A stretch of DNA of 59,410 nucleotides from Allobosea sp. (GTDB taxonomy: Bacteria > Pseudomonadota > Alphaproteobacteria > Rhizobiales > Kaistiaceae). Position numbers and translations under genes: made by a program. Positions 36,166 through 45,147 of this stretch are shown piece after piece. Numbering within the stretch: the first letter of the stretch is position 1; each line of letters opens with the position of its first letter. The DNA is taken from assembly GCA_017307955.1 (NCBI GenBank), contig JAFKFV010000026.1, forward strand, positions 1 to 59,410, given 5' to 3'. Under the pieces are notes generated by a model. It was not told where the DNA came from, ran no database searches, and saw only the letters and a list, made by a program, of their open reading frames with translations.

Positions 36166-37197
36166 TCAGGCCGCGGCCTTCTCCTTCGCCTCGCTCCATT
36201 CGCCGAGCGTCGCGAGACCGTTCATCTCGGCGCGATGCAGGAAGGCGGCGCGACCCGCCTCGACATTCGCATCCTTGCCGTCCCAGGCCTTGAGCGCGGC
36301 GGCCTGCAGCGCGCGGCCATAGGAGAAGGTGATCTTCCAAGGGAGGCCCTTGATGCGGTTGATCGCCGAGAGATTGGCGGTCGCTTCCTCGTCGCCCTGG
36401 CCGCCCGAGAGGAAGGCGATGCCCGGCACCACGGTCGGCACGCTGGCATGGAAGACGGCGACGGTGCGCTCGGCGATCTCGTCGGCGCCGACCACCTGGC
36501 CGCTATCCTTGCCGGGGACGACCATATTGGGCTTCAGGATCATCGCGGTGAGGTCGACGCGCATTCGCACCAGTTCCTCAAACACGACGCGCAGCACTTC
36601 CTGCGTCACGGCATGGCAGCGCTCGATGTCGTGGGTCGCCTCCTTGCCGTCCATCAGCACTTCGGGCTCGACGATCGGCACGATGTCTTCCGACTGGCAG
36701 AGCGCGGCGTAGCGGGCGAGCGCATGGGCATTGGCATAGACGCAGCCGGAGGTCGGCAGCACCTTCGAGATGGCGATGGCCGCGCGCCACTTGGCGAAGC
36801 GGGCGCCGAGGCGGCGATATTCGGCGAGGCGCTTGCCAAGCCCGTCGAGGCCCTCGGTGATCGTCTCGCCGGGGAAGCCGACCATCGGGATGGCGCCCAT
36901 GTCGACCTTGATGCCCGGCAGCGAGCCGGCATCCTCGATCATCTTGACGAGCGGCGTGCCGTCCTTGGCGTTCTGGCGGATCGTCTCGTCGAAGAGGATC
37001 ACGCCCGAGATGTGATCGTGCATGGCCTTGGTGGCGCCGAACAGCATCTCGCGATAGTTGCGGCGGTTCTCCTCGGTCGAGGGCAGCCCGATCGTGTCGA
37101 ACCGCTTCTTGATGGTGCCGGAGCTTTCATCGGCAGCGAGGATGCCCTTCTGCGGCACGACCAGGCGGTGGGCGATGTCCTGCAAGCTTTCGCTCAT
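36166..37197 (-). CDS. fba: Fructose-bisphosphate aldolase, class I
   Basis: The 343-residue protein is a eukaryote-type class I aldolase: VVPQKGILAADESSGTIKKRF, FDETIRQNAKDG, TAMILKPNMVVPG (Schiff-base Lys) and IAFLSGGQGDEEATANL. It splits fructose 1,6-bisphosphate without metal. Start MSESLQDIAHRL; the upstream frame lacks support. It is followed by the MotA-like gene and preceded by pgk, and a perfect palindrome (37268-37284) lies 70 bases upstream. Confidence 0.97.
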   Translation of the reverse strand: MSESLQDIAHRLVVPQKGILAADESSGTIKKRFDTIGLPSTEENRRNYREMLFGATKAMHDHISGVILFDETIRQNAKDGTPLVKMIEDAGSLPGIKVDMGAIPMVGFPGETITEGLDGLGKRLAEYRRLGARFAKWRAAIAISKVLPTSGCVYANAHALARYAALCQSEDIVPIVEPEVLMDGKEATHDIERCHAVTQEVLRVVFEELVRMRVDLTAMILKPNMVVPGKDSGQVVGADEIAERTVAVFHASVPTVVPGIAFLSGGQGDEEATANLSAINRIKGLPWKITFSYGRALQAAALKAWDGKDANVEAGRAAFLHRAEMNGLATLGEWSEAKEKAAA

Positions 37198-37267
37198 GCG
37201 TCGATCTCTTCCGGGATGGCGGACCGGCCGATCCGGACCGCTGGACCTCAATAACGCTGCCGATTTG

Positions 37268-37284
37268 ATTTTGCATCGCAAAAT
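37268..37284. promoter_or_regulatory. Perfect AT-rich palindrome upstream of fba
   Basis: ATTTTGC-ATC-GCAAAAT is a 7-3-7 perfect inverted repeat, conspicuous in this GC-rich intergenic stretch, 70 bases before the fba start and 76 past the pgk stop. It looks like an operator for a dimeric regulator; the core TGC-N3-GCA recalls sites bound by PhaR/AniA-type regulators, but no evidence ties it to any one protein. Confidence 0.55.
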
Positions 37285-37360
37285 AAAACCGGAGAACGAC
37301 AGTCGCGCCGCAGGATGAACCGTCCGTCACCTTGCGCTCGACTAGCAGGTGAGCAGTTGA

Positions 37361-38557
37361 TCAGGCGCGACGCAGAACTTCGACACCCGGGAGATGCTTG
37401 CCCTCGAGCCATTCGAGGAACGCGCCGCCCGCCGTGGAAATATAGGAGAAATCGCCCGCGACCCCGGCCGCGTTGAGCGCCGCCACCGTGTCGCCGCCGC
37501 CGGCGACCGAAAGCAGGTGGCCGTCGCGGGTGCGCGCCGCCGCGTGCTGCGCCGCAGCGAAGGTACCGCGATCGAAGGGCGGAATCTCGAAGGCGCCGAG
37601 CGGGCCGTTCCAGACGAGCGTCGCGGCATCATCGATGGCGGCGCGGACGCGCTCGATCGAATGCGGGCCGATATCGAGCATCATGCCGTCGGCCGGGATC
37701 GAATCGACGGCGAAGGCCTGGCTCGGCGCATTGGCCTCGAAGCGCCAGGCGACGACGGCGTCGACGGGCAGGATGATCGCGCAATTGGCGTCCTGCGCCT
37801 TGGACATGATCCGGCGGGCGGTGTCGGCGAGCTCGTGCTCGCAGAGCGACTTCCCGACCGAATAGCCCTCGGCATTCAGGAAAGTGTTGGCCATGCCGCC
37901 GCCGATCACGAGGGCGTCGACCTTGGTCACGAGATTTTCGAGCAGCTCGATCTTGGTCGAGACCTTGGCGCCGCCGATGACGGCGATGACGGGCCGGCGC
38001 GGCGCGGTCAGCGCCTTGCCGAGCGCCTCGAGCTCCGCCTGCATCGAACGGCCGGCGAAGGAGGGGAGGTGATGGGCGAGGCCTTCGGTCGAGGCATGGG
38101 CGCGATGCGCCGCCGAGAAGGCGTCGTTCACATAGATGTCGCCGAGTTCCGCGAGGGCCGAGACGAAGATGGGGTCGTTCTTCTCTTCGCCCTTGTGGAA
38201 GCGCGTGTTCTCGAGCAGCAGCACGTCGCCGTTCGACATCCTGGCGATGGCCGAGGCGGCGTCGTTGCCGATGCAGTCATTGGCAAAGCCGACCTCGCGG
38301 CCGAGCAGCGTCTGCAGCACGGGAACGACAGGGGCGAGCGACATGTCGGCGACGCGCTCGCCCTTCGGCCGGCCGAAATGGGCGAGGAGGATGGCCTTGC
38401 CGCCCTTCGACGAGATTTCCTTCACCGTCGGCAGGATGGCACGGATGCGCGTGTCGTCGCTGACCATCCCGTCCTTCATCGGCACGTTGAGATCGACGCG
38501 GATCAGGACGCGCTTGCCCTTCACATCGGCGGAATCGAGAGTCTTGAAGGACGTCAT
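37361..38557 (-). CDS. pgk: Phosphoglycerate kinase
   Basis: The 398-residue protein has the N-terminal substrate motif RVLIRVDLNVPMKDG, the hinge, and the C-terminal nucleotide motif VAGGGDTVAALNAAG. It transfers phosphate between 1,3-bisphosphoglycerate and ADP in glycolysis. Genes run gap, pgk in this order on the reverse strand with tkt upstream, a conserved cluster. Confidence 0.98.
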   Translation of the reverse strand: MTSFKTLDSADVKGKRVLIRVDLNVPMKDGMVSDDTRIRAILPTVKEISSKGGKAILLAHFGRPKGERVADMSLAPVVPVLQTLLGREVGFANDCIGNDAASAIARMSNGDVLLLENTRFHKGEEKNDPIFVSALAELGDIYVNDAFSAAHRAHASTEGLAHHLPSFAGRSMQAELEALGKALTAPRRPVIAVIGGAKVSTKIELLENLVTKVDALVIGGGMANTFLNAEGYSVGKSLCEHELADTARRIMSKAQDANCAIILPVDAVVAWRFEANAPSQAFAVDSIPADGMMLDIGPHSIERVRAAIDDAATLVWNGPLGAFEIPPFDRGTFAAAQHAAARTRDGHLLSVAGGGDTVAALNAAGVAGDFSYISTAGGAFLEWLEGKHLPGVEVLRRA

Positions 38558-38632
38558 GGCGTCTCATCCCCGTTCGTCACGGGGTCCGGAGAGGCTCCGG
38601 ACCCGCTGGTCGGAAGGCGTGCGGCCGAAGGT

Positions 38633-39640
38633 TCAGATGGTCTTCGCGAAATAGACCGACATGTCGGCCATGCGGTTCGAGAAGCCCCACTCGTTGTCGT
38701 ACCAGGCGAGCACGCGGACGAAATTGCCGTCGATCACCTTGGTCTGGTCGAGATGGAAGGTGGCCGAATGCGGGTCGTGGTTGAAGTCGTGCGACACGTT
38801 CGGCTGGTCGGTGATCGCGAGCACGCCCTTCAGCGGTCCGGCGGCGGCGGCCTTCATCGCGTCGTTGATCTCGGCGATCGTCGTCGGACGCTTGGTGACG
38901 AGCTTGAAGTCGATCAGCGAGACATTCGGCGTCGGCACGCGGATCGAGCTGCCGTCGAGCTTGCCCTTCAGCTCCGGGATCACGAGGCCGATCGCCTTGG
39001 CGGCGCCGGTCGAGGTCGGGATCGAGGACAGCGCCGCGGCGCGGGCGCGGTAGAGGTCCTTGTGCATCGTGTCGAGCGTCGGCTGGTCGCCCGTGTAGGA
39101 ATGGATGGTCGTCATGAAGCCGTGCTCGATGCCGACGATTTCCTGCAGCACCTTGGCGACCGGCGCCAGGCAGTTGGTCGTGCAGGAGCCGTTCGAGATC
39201 ACGAGGTGATCCTTGGTCAGGCCCTCGTGATTGACGCCGAAGACGGCCGTGTAGTCGGCGCCGTCGGACGGAGCCGAGACGATGACGCGCTTGGCACCAG
39301 CCGTCAGATGCGCGGCGGCCTTGTCGCGGGCGGTGAAGATGCCCGTGCATTCCAGCGCGATGTCGACGCCCATCTCCTTGTGCGGCAGCGTCGCTGGATC
39401 CTTGATCGCGGTGACCTTGATCGGCTTGCCATCGACGACGATCGTGTCGCCCTCGACCTTCACCTCTTTCGGGAAGCGACCATGCACCGAATCGAAGCGG
39501 AGCAGGTGCGCATTGGTCTCGACCGGGCCGAGATCGTTGACCGAGACGACCTCGATGTCCGTCCGGCCCGATTCCACGATTGCACGCAGGATGTTGCGGC
39601 CGATCCGGCCAAATCCGTTGATTGCAACCCGCACCGCCAT
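38633..39640 (-). CDS. gap: Glyceraldehyde-3-phosphate dehydrogenase, type I
   Basis: The 335-residue protein has the Rossmann start MAVRVAINGFGRIGRNILRA and the catalytic segment SNGSCTTNCLAPVAKV with the nucleophile Cys. NAD is favoured by the aspartate-type strand end (VVSVNDLGP). It lies 73 bases before tkt in transcription order, with pgk 75 bases after. Confidence 0.98.
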   Translation of the reverse strand: MAVRVAINGFGRIGRNILRAIVESGRTDIEVVSVNDLGPVETNAHLLRFDSVHGRFPKEVKVEGDTIVVDGKPIKVTAIKDPATLPHKEMGVDIALECTGIFTARDKAAAHLTAGAKRVIVSAPSDGADYTAVFGVNHEGLTKDHLVISNGSCTTNCLAPVAKVLQEIVGIEHGFMTTIHSYTGDQPTLDTMHKDLYRARAAALSSIPTSTGAAKAIGLVIPELKGKLDGSSIRVPTPNVSLIDFKLVTKRPTTIAEINDAMKAAAAGPLKGVLAITDQPNVSHDFNHDPHSATFHLDQTKVIDGNFVRVLAWYDNEWGFSNRMADMSVYFAKTI

Positions 39641-39713
39641 AGTCGATCTCCTGAAGGGGCGCCCCGCGCCGTCGTTGTCATGAGAGGCCGGGCGTTTCGC
39701 CCGGCCGTATTGA

Positions 39714-41705
39714 TCAGGTGTTGGAACCGAGCCGCTTCAGCGCCGCCTCGGCGGCGGCGTCGGCGGTGATCCCGAAATAGGGATAGAGGGCCTCGATCGG
39801 CGCCGAGGCGCCGAAGCTGTGCATGCCGACGAAGAGGCCGTCCGAACCGATGAAGGCATCCCAGCCCTGGCGCACCGCCGCCTCGATCGCGACCTTGACC
39901 TTCGAGTCGCCGATGGTTGCGGCGCGGTAGGCCTCGTCCTGCTCGAAGAAGAGCTCGAAGCAGGGGACGGAGACGACACGGGCCGTGCGGCCGGCCGCCT
40001 CGATCTTGGCCTTGGCATTGACCGCGATCTCGACCTCGGAGCCGGTCGCGAACAGCGTCACTTCGGCGCTTTCCGGACCGTCGATGAGATAGGCGCCGCG
40101 GGCCGACTTGTTCTCCGGCGAATGCTGCACGCGCAGGACCGGCAGGTTCTGGCGCGACAGGGCGAGGAGCGAGGGCCGGTGACGGTTCTCGATCGCCAGC
40201 TGCCAGGCCTCGGCGACTTCCACGGCGTCGGCCGGGCGGAAGACGTTCAGCTGCGGAATGGCGCGCAGCGCCGCGAGATGCTCGACCGGCTGATGGGTCG
40301 GGCCGTCCTCGCCGAGGCCGATCGAGTCATGCGTCATGACATAGATGACCGGCGCGCCGGTCAGCGCCGAGAGGCGGATCGCCGGGCGGGCATAGTCGGA
40401 GAAGACGAGGAAGGTGCCGCCATAGGGCATGAAGCCGCCATGCTGGGCGATGCCGTTCATCGCCGCCGACATGCCGAACTCGCGGATGCCGTAATGGACG
40501 TAGCGGCCCGAATAATCGTCCGGCGTCAGCGGCTTCTGCGGCTTGCCGCGGGTGAGGTTGGAGCCGGTCAGATCGGCCGAGCCGCCGACCATTTCGGGGA
40601 TCACGGCGGTCAGCACGTCGAGCGCCATCTCGGACGACTTGCGCGTCGCGACCTTCGGCTTCGTCTCGGAGAGCGTGCGCTTGTAGGCCTCTATGGCGGA
40701 TTCGAAATTGCCCGGCAGCTCGCCGGCGAAGCGGCGCTTGAACTCAGACTTCTTGTCGTGGTCGAGGGCCGCGAACCGGGCCTCCCAGGCCTCGCGGTCC
40801 TTGATCCAGCGCGTGCCGGCCTCGTGCCAGGCGCTGGCGACATCCTCGGGGATCTCGAAGGCCGGGTAGGGCCAGCCGAGCTTCTCGCGGGCGCCGGCAA
40901 TCTCGGTCGCGCCGAGCGCGGAGCCGTGCGAGGCGTGGCTGTCGGCCTTGGTCGGCGCGCCATAGCCGATGATGGTGCGGCAGGCGATCATGGACGGCTT
41001 GTCGGAGGCCTTGGCGCGCTCGATCGCCGCGGCGACGGCGTCGCGGTCGAAGCCGTCGACATGCTCGGCGTTCCAGCCCGAGGCCTTGAAGCGCGCCACC
41101 TGGTCGATCGAGGTGGCGAGATCGGTGTGGCCGTCGATGGTGATGCGGTTGTCGTCCCAGAAGACGATCAGCTTGTTCAGCTTCAGATGGCCGGCGAGGT
41201 CGATCGCCTCGTGGCTGACGCCCTCCATGAGGCAGCCGTCGCCCGCGATCACATAGGTGTGGTGATCGACGACCTCTTCGCCGAACTCGGCGGCGAGCAT
41301 GCGCTCGGCCAGCGCGAAGCCGACCGACATCGCGAGGCCCTGGCCGAGCGGGCCGGTCGTCGTCTCGATGCCCGTCGTGTGGAAGTTCTCGGGATGGCCC
41401 GGGGTCTTCGAGTGAAGCTGGCGGAACTGCTTCAGTTCGTCCATCGTCACGACGCTGGAGCCGAGCAGCTCGAGCACCGAATAGAGCAGCATCGAGCCGT
41501 GGCCGGCCGAGAGGATGAAGCGGTCGCGGTCCGGCCAATGCGGATTGGCGACGTCGAATTTCAGGAAGCGGTTGAAGAGCACCGTCGCGACATCGGCCAT
41601 GCCCATCGGCATGCCCGGATGGCCGGACTTGGCCTTCTCGACGGAGTCCATGGCAAGCGCACGGATGGCGTTGGCCATGCGCGCTTCGATGTTCGGATCA
41701 GTCAT
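39714..41705 (-). CDS. tkt: Transketolase
   Basis: The 663-residue thiamine diphosphate enzyme has the cofactor motif GDGCLMEGVSHEAIDLAGHL, the conserved GHPGMPMGMADV near the start and the pyrimidine-domain block MTHDSIGLGEDGPTHQPVEH. It links the pentose phosphate pathway with glycolysis. The start is MTDPNIEARMANAIR; 39 upstream residues of another reading were rejected. It is first of the tkt-gap-pgk-fba series, and terminators are not obvious between them. Confidence 0.98.
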   Translation of the reverse strand: MTDPNIEARMANAIRALAMDSVEKAKSGHPGMPMGMADVATVLFNRFLKFDVANPHWPDRDRFILSAGHGSMLLYSVLELLGSSVVTMDELKQFRQLHSKTPGHPENFHTTGIETTTGPLGQGLAMSVGFALAERMLAAEFGEEVVDHHTYVIAGDGCLMEGVSHEAIDLAGHLKLNKLIVFWDDNRITIDGHTDLATSIDQVARFKASGWNAEHVDGFDRDAVAAAIERAKASDKPSMIACRTIIGYGAPTKADSHASHGSALGATEIAGAREKLGWPYPAFEIPEDVASAWHEAGTRWIKDREAWEARFAALDHDKKSEFKRRFAGELPGNFESAIEAYKRTLSETKPKVATRKSSEMALDVLTAVIPEMVGGSADLTGSNLTRGKPQKPLTPDDYSGRYVHYGIREFGMSAAMNGIAQHGGFMPYGGTFLVFSDYARPAIRLSALTGAPVIYVMTHDSIGLGEDGPTHQPVEHLAALRAIPQLNVFRPADAVEVAEAWQLAIENRHRPSLLALSRQNLPVLRVQHSPENKSARGAYLIDGPESAEVTLFATGSEVEIAVNAKAKIEAAGRTARVVSVPCFELFFEQDEAYRAATIGDSKVKVAIEAAVRQGWDAFIGSDGLFVGMHSFGASAPIEALYPYFGITADAAAEAALKRLGSNT

Positions 41706-41918
41706 GGTTCGCTCTTCGCTCCAGAGGGGGGCGGCACCGCCCAGCCGGTGGGGGCGCCGCGCGGGCCGCGCCCGATCGAGGGCTTCGGCACCGACCCTGC
41801 CCCCTGTAACCCGCTGCGACAAATAACAGGTCAGGGAGTCGAGTCAATCACGCCCACCCCATGCCGAGGCGCGCCAAACCGCGCGTCCGCCGCGGTTTTG
41901 TTCGCCGGCATCGAACCA

Positions 41919-41948
41919 TTGACGGTCGCTTCACGCGGCGCCTAGAAT
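41919..41948 (+). promoter_or_regulatory. Promoter for DUF4164-zapA
   Basis: TTGACG (41919-41924), an 18-base spacer and TAGAAT (41943-41948) lie 46 bases before the DUF4164 ATG. Confidence 0.65.
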
Positions 41949-41993
41949 CCGGGGAGCGAGGCTTCTTCGAGCGGGCGGGAACCGGCGCAGGAC

Positions 41994-42275
41994 ATGCAGG
42001 GATCGTCACCGATCGAGACGGCGCTTCGGCGCCTCAACGCCGCGCTCGACACGCTCGAAGCGGCGGTGGACGGCCGCGTTTCCAGCAATGAGCGGCAGCA
42101 GCAGCTCGAAGGCGAATTGCACCGGGTCAATCTCGATCGCTCGCGGCTCGCGCAGTCGCTCGACGCCGCCGAGGCGCGGTCCGATCGGCTCGAAGATGCG
42201 AATCAGGACGTGTCGCGCCGGCTCGTGACGGCGATGGAGACCATCCGGTCGGTCCTCGACCGCCACGGGATCTGA
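41994..42275 (+). CDS. DUF4164 family coiled-coil protein
   Basis: The 93-residue protein is almost all coiled coil: ETALRRLNAALDTLEAAVDG, then SSNERQQQLEGELHRVNLDR. It matches DUF4164, which lies next to zapA in most Rhizobiales. A partner of ZapA in cell division is plausible from context only. It starts the operon and is followed by zapA 17 bases later. Confidence 0.88.
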   Translation: MQGSSPIETALRRLNAALDTLEAAVDGRVSSNERQQQLEGELHRVNLDRSRLAQSLDAAEARSDRLEDANQDVSRRLVTAMETIRSVLDRHGI

Positions 42276-42292
42276 CCGAGGGAGGCCGCGCG

Positions 42293-42658
42293 ATGCCGCA
42301 GGTCAATGTCACCATCAACGGCAAGGTCTACCGGATGGCCTGCGACGATGGGCAGGAAGCCCATCTCGAAGGCCTTGCCGAGCGGCTGAACGTCACCATC
42401 GACCGGCTGCGCCAGAGCTTCGGCGAGATCGGCGACCAGCGGCTCACGGTGATGGCGGCGCTGACGCTGGGCGATGAACTCTCCGAGGCCTATCGCCGCA
42501 TTCGCCGCCTCGAGGCCGAACTCGCCGGCGTCAACGAGACCAAGGCCGCGGTGATCGCCCGCTACGAGGAAGCCCAGGCGGGCTTTGCCCGGGCCGTCGA
42601 CCATGTCGCGATGCGGCTAGAAGGCTTCGCCGACCGCCTCGCCGCCGATCGCGACTAG
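42293..42658 (+). CDS. zapA: Cell division protein ZapA
   Basis: The 121-residue protein has the N-terminal ZapA fold (MPQVNVTINGKVYRMACDDGQEAHLEGLAERLN) in segments and a C-terminal coiled coil. ZapA binds FtsZ and stabilises the Z ring. Order DUF4164-zapA-[PNPOx]-6S-ygfA differs from the usual only by the inserted flavoprotein gene. Confidence 0.93.
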   Translation: MPQVNVTINGKVYRMACDDGQEAHLEGLAERLNVTIDRLRQSFGEIGDQRLTVMAALTLGDELSEAYRRIRRLEAELAGVNETKAAVIARYEEAQAGFARAVDHVAMRLEGFADRLAADRD

Positions 42659-42752
42659 GGCGCTTCCAGCGAGCCAGGAAAGGCCCTGGCGGAACCCCAT
42701 TCCGCCGCCGTCGTTCCTTCCACAGGCACTCGTCCACGGAAGGAAACGCTCG

Positions 42753-43286
42753 ATGAACACCCATGACTCCGCGGCGCCTGAAGCCGAGGTGACCACCGAT
42801 CCCGCCGCGCGCGACAAGGTCTTCGATCTCGTGGCCGATGCGCGCATCGCCATGATGGCGAGCCTCGGGGAGGGCGGGCGCTGGCATGCGCGCCCGATGG
42901 CGACCGGCAAGGAGCCGCTCGAAGGCGCGCTCTGGTTCCTGACCGATGCCCGCTCGGGCAAGATCGAGGAACTCGAGCAGGAGCCGACCGTGCTTCTGAC
43001 CTATTCGGACGAAGACAAGCAGCACTATGTCTCGATCTCCGGCACGGCGACGATTTCCCGCGAGCGCGAGAAGATCCACGCCCTGTGGTCGGAGCCGGCC
43101 CGCGTCTGGTTTCCCGATGGGCCCGACGATCCGGACATCGCGCTGATCCGCGTCGAGCTCGAGGTGGCGGAATACTGGGACGCGCCGTCCTCGACCATGG
43201 TCCACCTCTACGGCTATGCGAAGATGATGGTCACGGGCGAGCCGCCTAACGAGGTCGCCGACAACAAGAAGGTCGTGTTCCGCTAA
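42753..43286 (+). CDS. Pyridoxamine 5'-phosphate oxidase-like flavoprotein (general stress protein 26 type)
   Basis: The 177-residue protein has a split-barrel FMN-binding fold, with RIAMMASLGEGGRWHARPMAT, LWFLTDARSGKIEEL and DPDIALIRVELEVAEYWDAPSS typical of the COG3871 group. These bind FMN or F420 and serve in stress; they are not PdxH. It starts with AAGGAAA seven bases upstream. It sits between zapA and the 6S RNA, which are usually adjacent. Confidence 0.9.
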   Translation: MNTHDSAAPEAEVTTDPAARDKVFDLVADARIAMMASLGEGGRWHARPMATGKEPLEGALWFLTDARSGKIEELEQEPTVLLTYSDEDKQHYVSISGTATISREREKIHALWSEPARVWFPDGPDDPDIALIRVELEVAEYWDAPSSTMVHLYGYAKMMVTGEPPNEVADNKKVVFR

Positions 43287-43384
43287 GGGCTACGCGACTA
43301 AGGGCCACGCGACGGCAGTGGGAAGGGCGGGGACAGTTTCCCGCCCGCCCTAGCGGCATCATCGCCGCTCCCCTATATTCGGTC

Positions 43385-43540
43385 TCGGCGATGCTGCGCG
43401 GCCCGACAGGATGACAAAATTCCCCGGGGCCTTATCGATCCAAACGGGAGCTGTCCCTGACTGAGCCCCTGGGCTCGGATATACGGCGCCCACCTACGTT
43501 GTAGGTTCCCGGGATCGATCAATCCATCGGCCCATCGTGG
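43385..43540 (+). ncRNA. ssrS: 6S RNA
   Basis: The interval upstream of ygfA matches alphaproteobacterial 6S RNA: a TATATT -10 at 43374-43379, an open-complex mimic flanked by GACAGGATGACAAAATTCC and CCCTGACTGAGCC, and the conserved 3' piece TACGTTGTAGGTTCCCGGGATCGATCAATC. 6S RNA binds the housekeeping RNA polymerase. Ends are estimates (about 155 nt). The gap contains no other gene. Confidence 0.7.
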
Positions 43541-43582
43541 GTCGCCACTTCTTCCCTTCCCCCAGGACGGGCCCGTCTCTCC

Positions 43583-44191
43583 TTGTCCGCCGCCACCGCG
43601 CTGCTGAAGTCGGATATCCGCGCCGCAGCGCTGGCGCGGCGCGATGCGCTCGACGCCGCTTTTCGGCTTTCGGCCTCGAAGACAGCAGCAGCCCGCGCAA
43701 AACCCATCCTCGTCGATCTCACGGGCCTCGTCGTCTCCGCCTATTGGCCGATCCGCAGCGAGGCCGATCCGCTGCCGCTTCTCGCCATCGCGACCGAACG
43801 CGGCGCGGTGGCGGCGCTTCCCGTCACGACGCCGTCCGGTCTTCTCTTCCGCCGCTGGCAGCATGGCGAGCCGCTGATGCCGGCAGGCTTCGGCACGATG
43901 GGACCGCCGCCCGCCTCGCCCGAAGTGACCCCCGATCTCATGATCATGCCGCTCGCGGCGTTCGACCGGCGCCTGCACCGCATCGGCTATGGCAAGGGCC
44001 ATTACGACCGGGCGATCGACGCGCTCACCGCGAAGGGGCGCCGTCCGCGCCTGCTCGGCCTTGCCTTCGCGGCGCAGGAAGTCGACAAGGTTCCTGACGA
44101 GCCGCACGACATTCCTCTCGATTTCATCGTCACCGAGGAAGAACTGATCGCGGCTGACCATCCCGGCCCGAGTGCCGGCCATGGATATTGA
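43583..44191 (+). CDS. 5-formyltetrahydrofolate cyclo-ligase
   Basis: The 202-residue protein converts 5-formyl-THF to 5,10-methenyl-THF with ATP. Family blocks are RAAALARRDAL, SAYWPIRSEADPLPLL and the late RLHRIGYGKGHYDRAID (GxGxGxYD/GKGHYD). It appears to start at a TTG (43583); no nearby ATG opens the frame in a way that fits. It follows the 6S RNA, the classical ygfA arrangement. Confidence 0.92.
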   Translation: MSAATALLKSDIRAAALARRDALDAAFRLSASKTAAARAKPILVDLTGLVVSAYWPIRSEADPLPLLAIATERGAVAALPVTTPSGLLFRRWQHGEPLMPAGFGTMGPPPASPEVTPDLMIMPLAAFDRRLHRIGYGKGHYDRAIDALTAKGRRPRLLGLAFAAQEVDKVPDEPHDIPLDFIVTEEELIAADHPGPSAGHGY

Positions 44192-44214
44192 GGCCTCGAT
44201 GCTTGGGAGCGATC

Positions 44215-45036
44215 GTGCGGCTGCTGTTTCTGGGTGACATTGTCGGGCGGCCCGGCCGCGCCGTCGTCTCGGATCGCCTGCCGGGGCTCGTCGAGCGCCA
44301 TCGCCTCGATTTCGTGGTGATCAATGGCGAGAACGCGGCCGGCGGCTTCGGCATCACCGAGGAGATCCTGCAGGATGTGCTCGATGCCGGCGCCGATGTG
44401 GTGACCACCGGCAACCACGCCTTCGACCAGCGCGAGGCGCTGATCTTCGCCGAGCGGCAGCCGCGCTTCCTGCGGCCGGTCAATTTTCCTTCCGGAACCC
44501 CCGGCCGCGGCGCCAATCTCTTCGTCGCCCGCAACGGCGCGCGGGTCCTCGTCATCAATGTCATGGGTCGCGTCTTCATGGATGCGCTCGACGACCCCTT
44601 CGCCGCGCTCGACCGCGAGATTTCCGCCTGTCCGCTCGGCGAGCAGGCGGATGCGATCGTGGTCGACTTCCACGCCGAGGCGACCAGCGAGAAACAGGCC
44701 GCCGCGCACTATCTCGACGGGCGCGTCACCCTCGTCGTCGGCACGCATACCCATGTGCCGACCGCCGATCACCGCATCCTGCCGGGCGGCACCGCCTATC
44801 AGTCGGATGCCGGCATGTGCGGCGATTATGATTCCGTGCTCGGCATGGACAAGGAGGAGCCGGTCCGGCGCTTCCTGACCAAGATCCCGTCGGCGCGTTT
44901 CTCGCCTGCCTCCGGCAGCGGCACGCTTTGCGGCCTCGCGGTCGAGATCGACGAGAGCACGGGGCTCGCCCTTGCCGTCGCGCCGCTCTCGATCGGCGGC
45001 GCGCTGGAGCAGAGGCTGCCGCCCTTCTGGGGTTGA
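44215..45036 (+). CDS. TIGR00282-type metallophosphoesterase (YmdB family)
   Basis: The 273-residue protein is of the calcineurin-like phosphoesterase group represented by Bacillus YmdB: MRLLFLGDIVGRPGR, NGENAAGGFGIT, TTGNHAFDQREAL, VVDFHAEATSEK and GTHTHVPTAD, with metal ligands intact. It hydrolyses 2',3'-cyclic nucleotides in known members. I place the start at GTG 44215 with GGGAG five bases before; a TTG at 44188 overlapping the ygfA stop is less supported. Confidence 0.92.
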   Translation: MRLLFLGDIVGRPGRAVVSDRLPGLVERHRLDFVVINGENAAGGFGITEEILQDVLDAGADVVTTGNHAFDQREALIFAERQPRFLRPVNFPSGTPGRGANLFVARNGARVLVINVMGRVFMDALDDPFAALDREISACPLGEQADAIVVDFHAEATSEKQAAAHYLDGRVTLVVGTHTHVPTADHRILPGGTAYQSDAGMCGDYDSVLGMDKEEPVRRFLTKIPSARFSPASGSGTLCGLAVEIDESTGLALAVAPLSIGGALEQRLPPFWG

Positions 45037-45147
45037 CGGCGCGCGCCGTCCGTGATGGGAGAGGCGCCCGCCGAAATGAGTGTGTCCGATGCCGGCCTCG
45101 CCGGCATGCTGCGCCGTAAAGGGCGCCGCTGAACAGGAGTTTTCGCC

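Noticed and set aside
45076..45132. Short frame of 18 codons before the inositol phosphatase gene
   Set aside because: It has no clear ribosome site and no known counterpart; such short frames are expected by chance.
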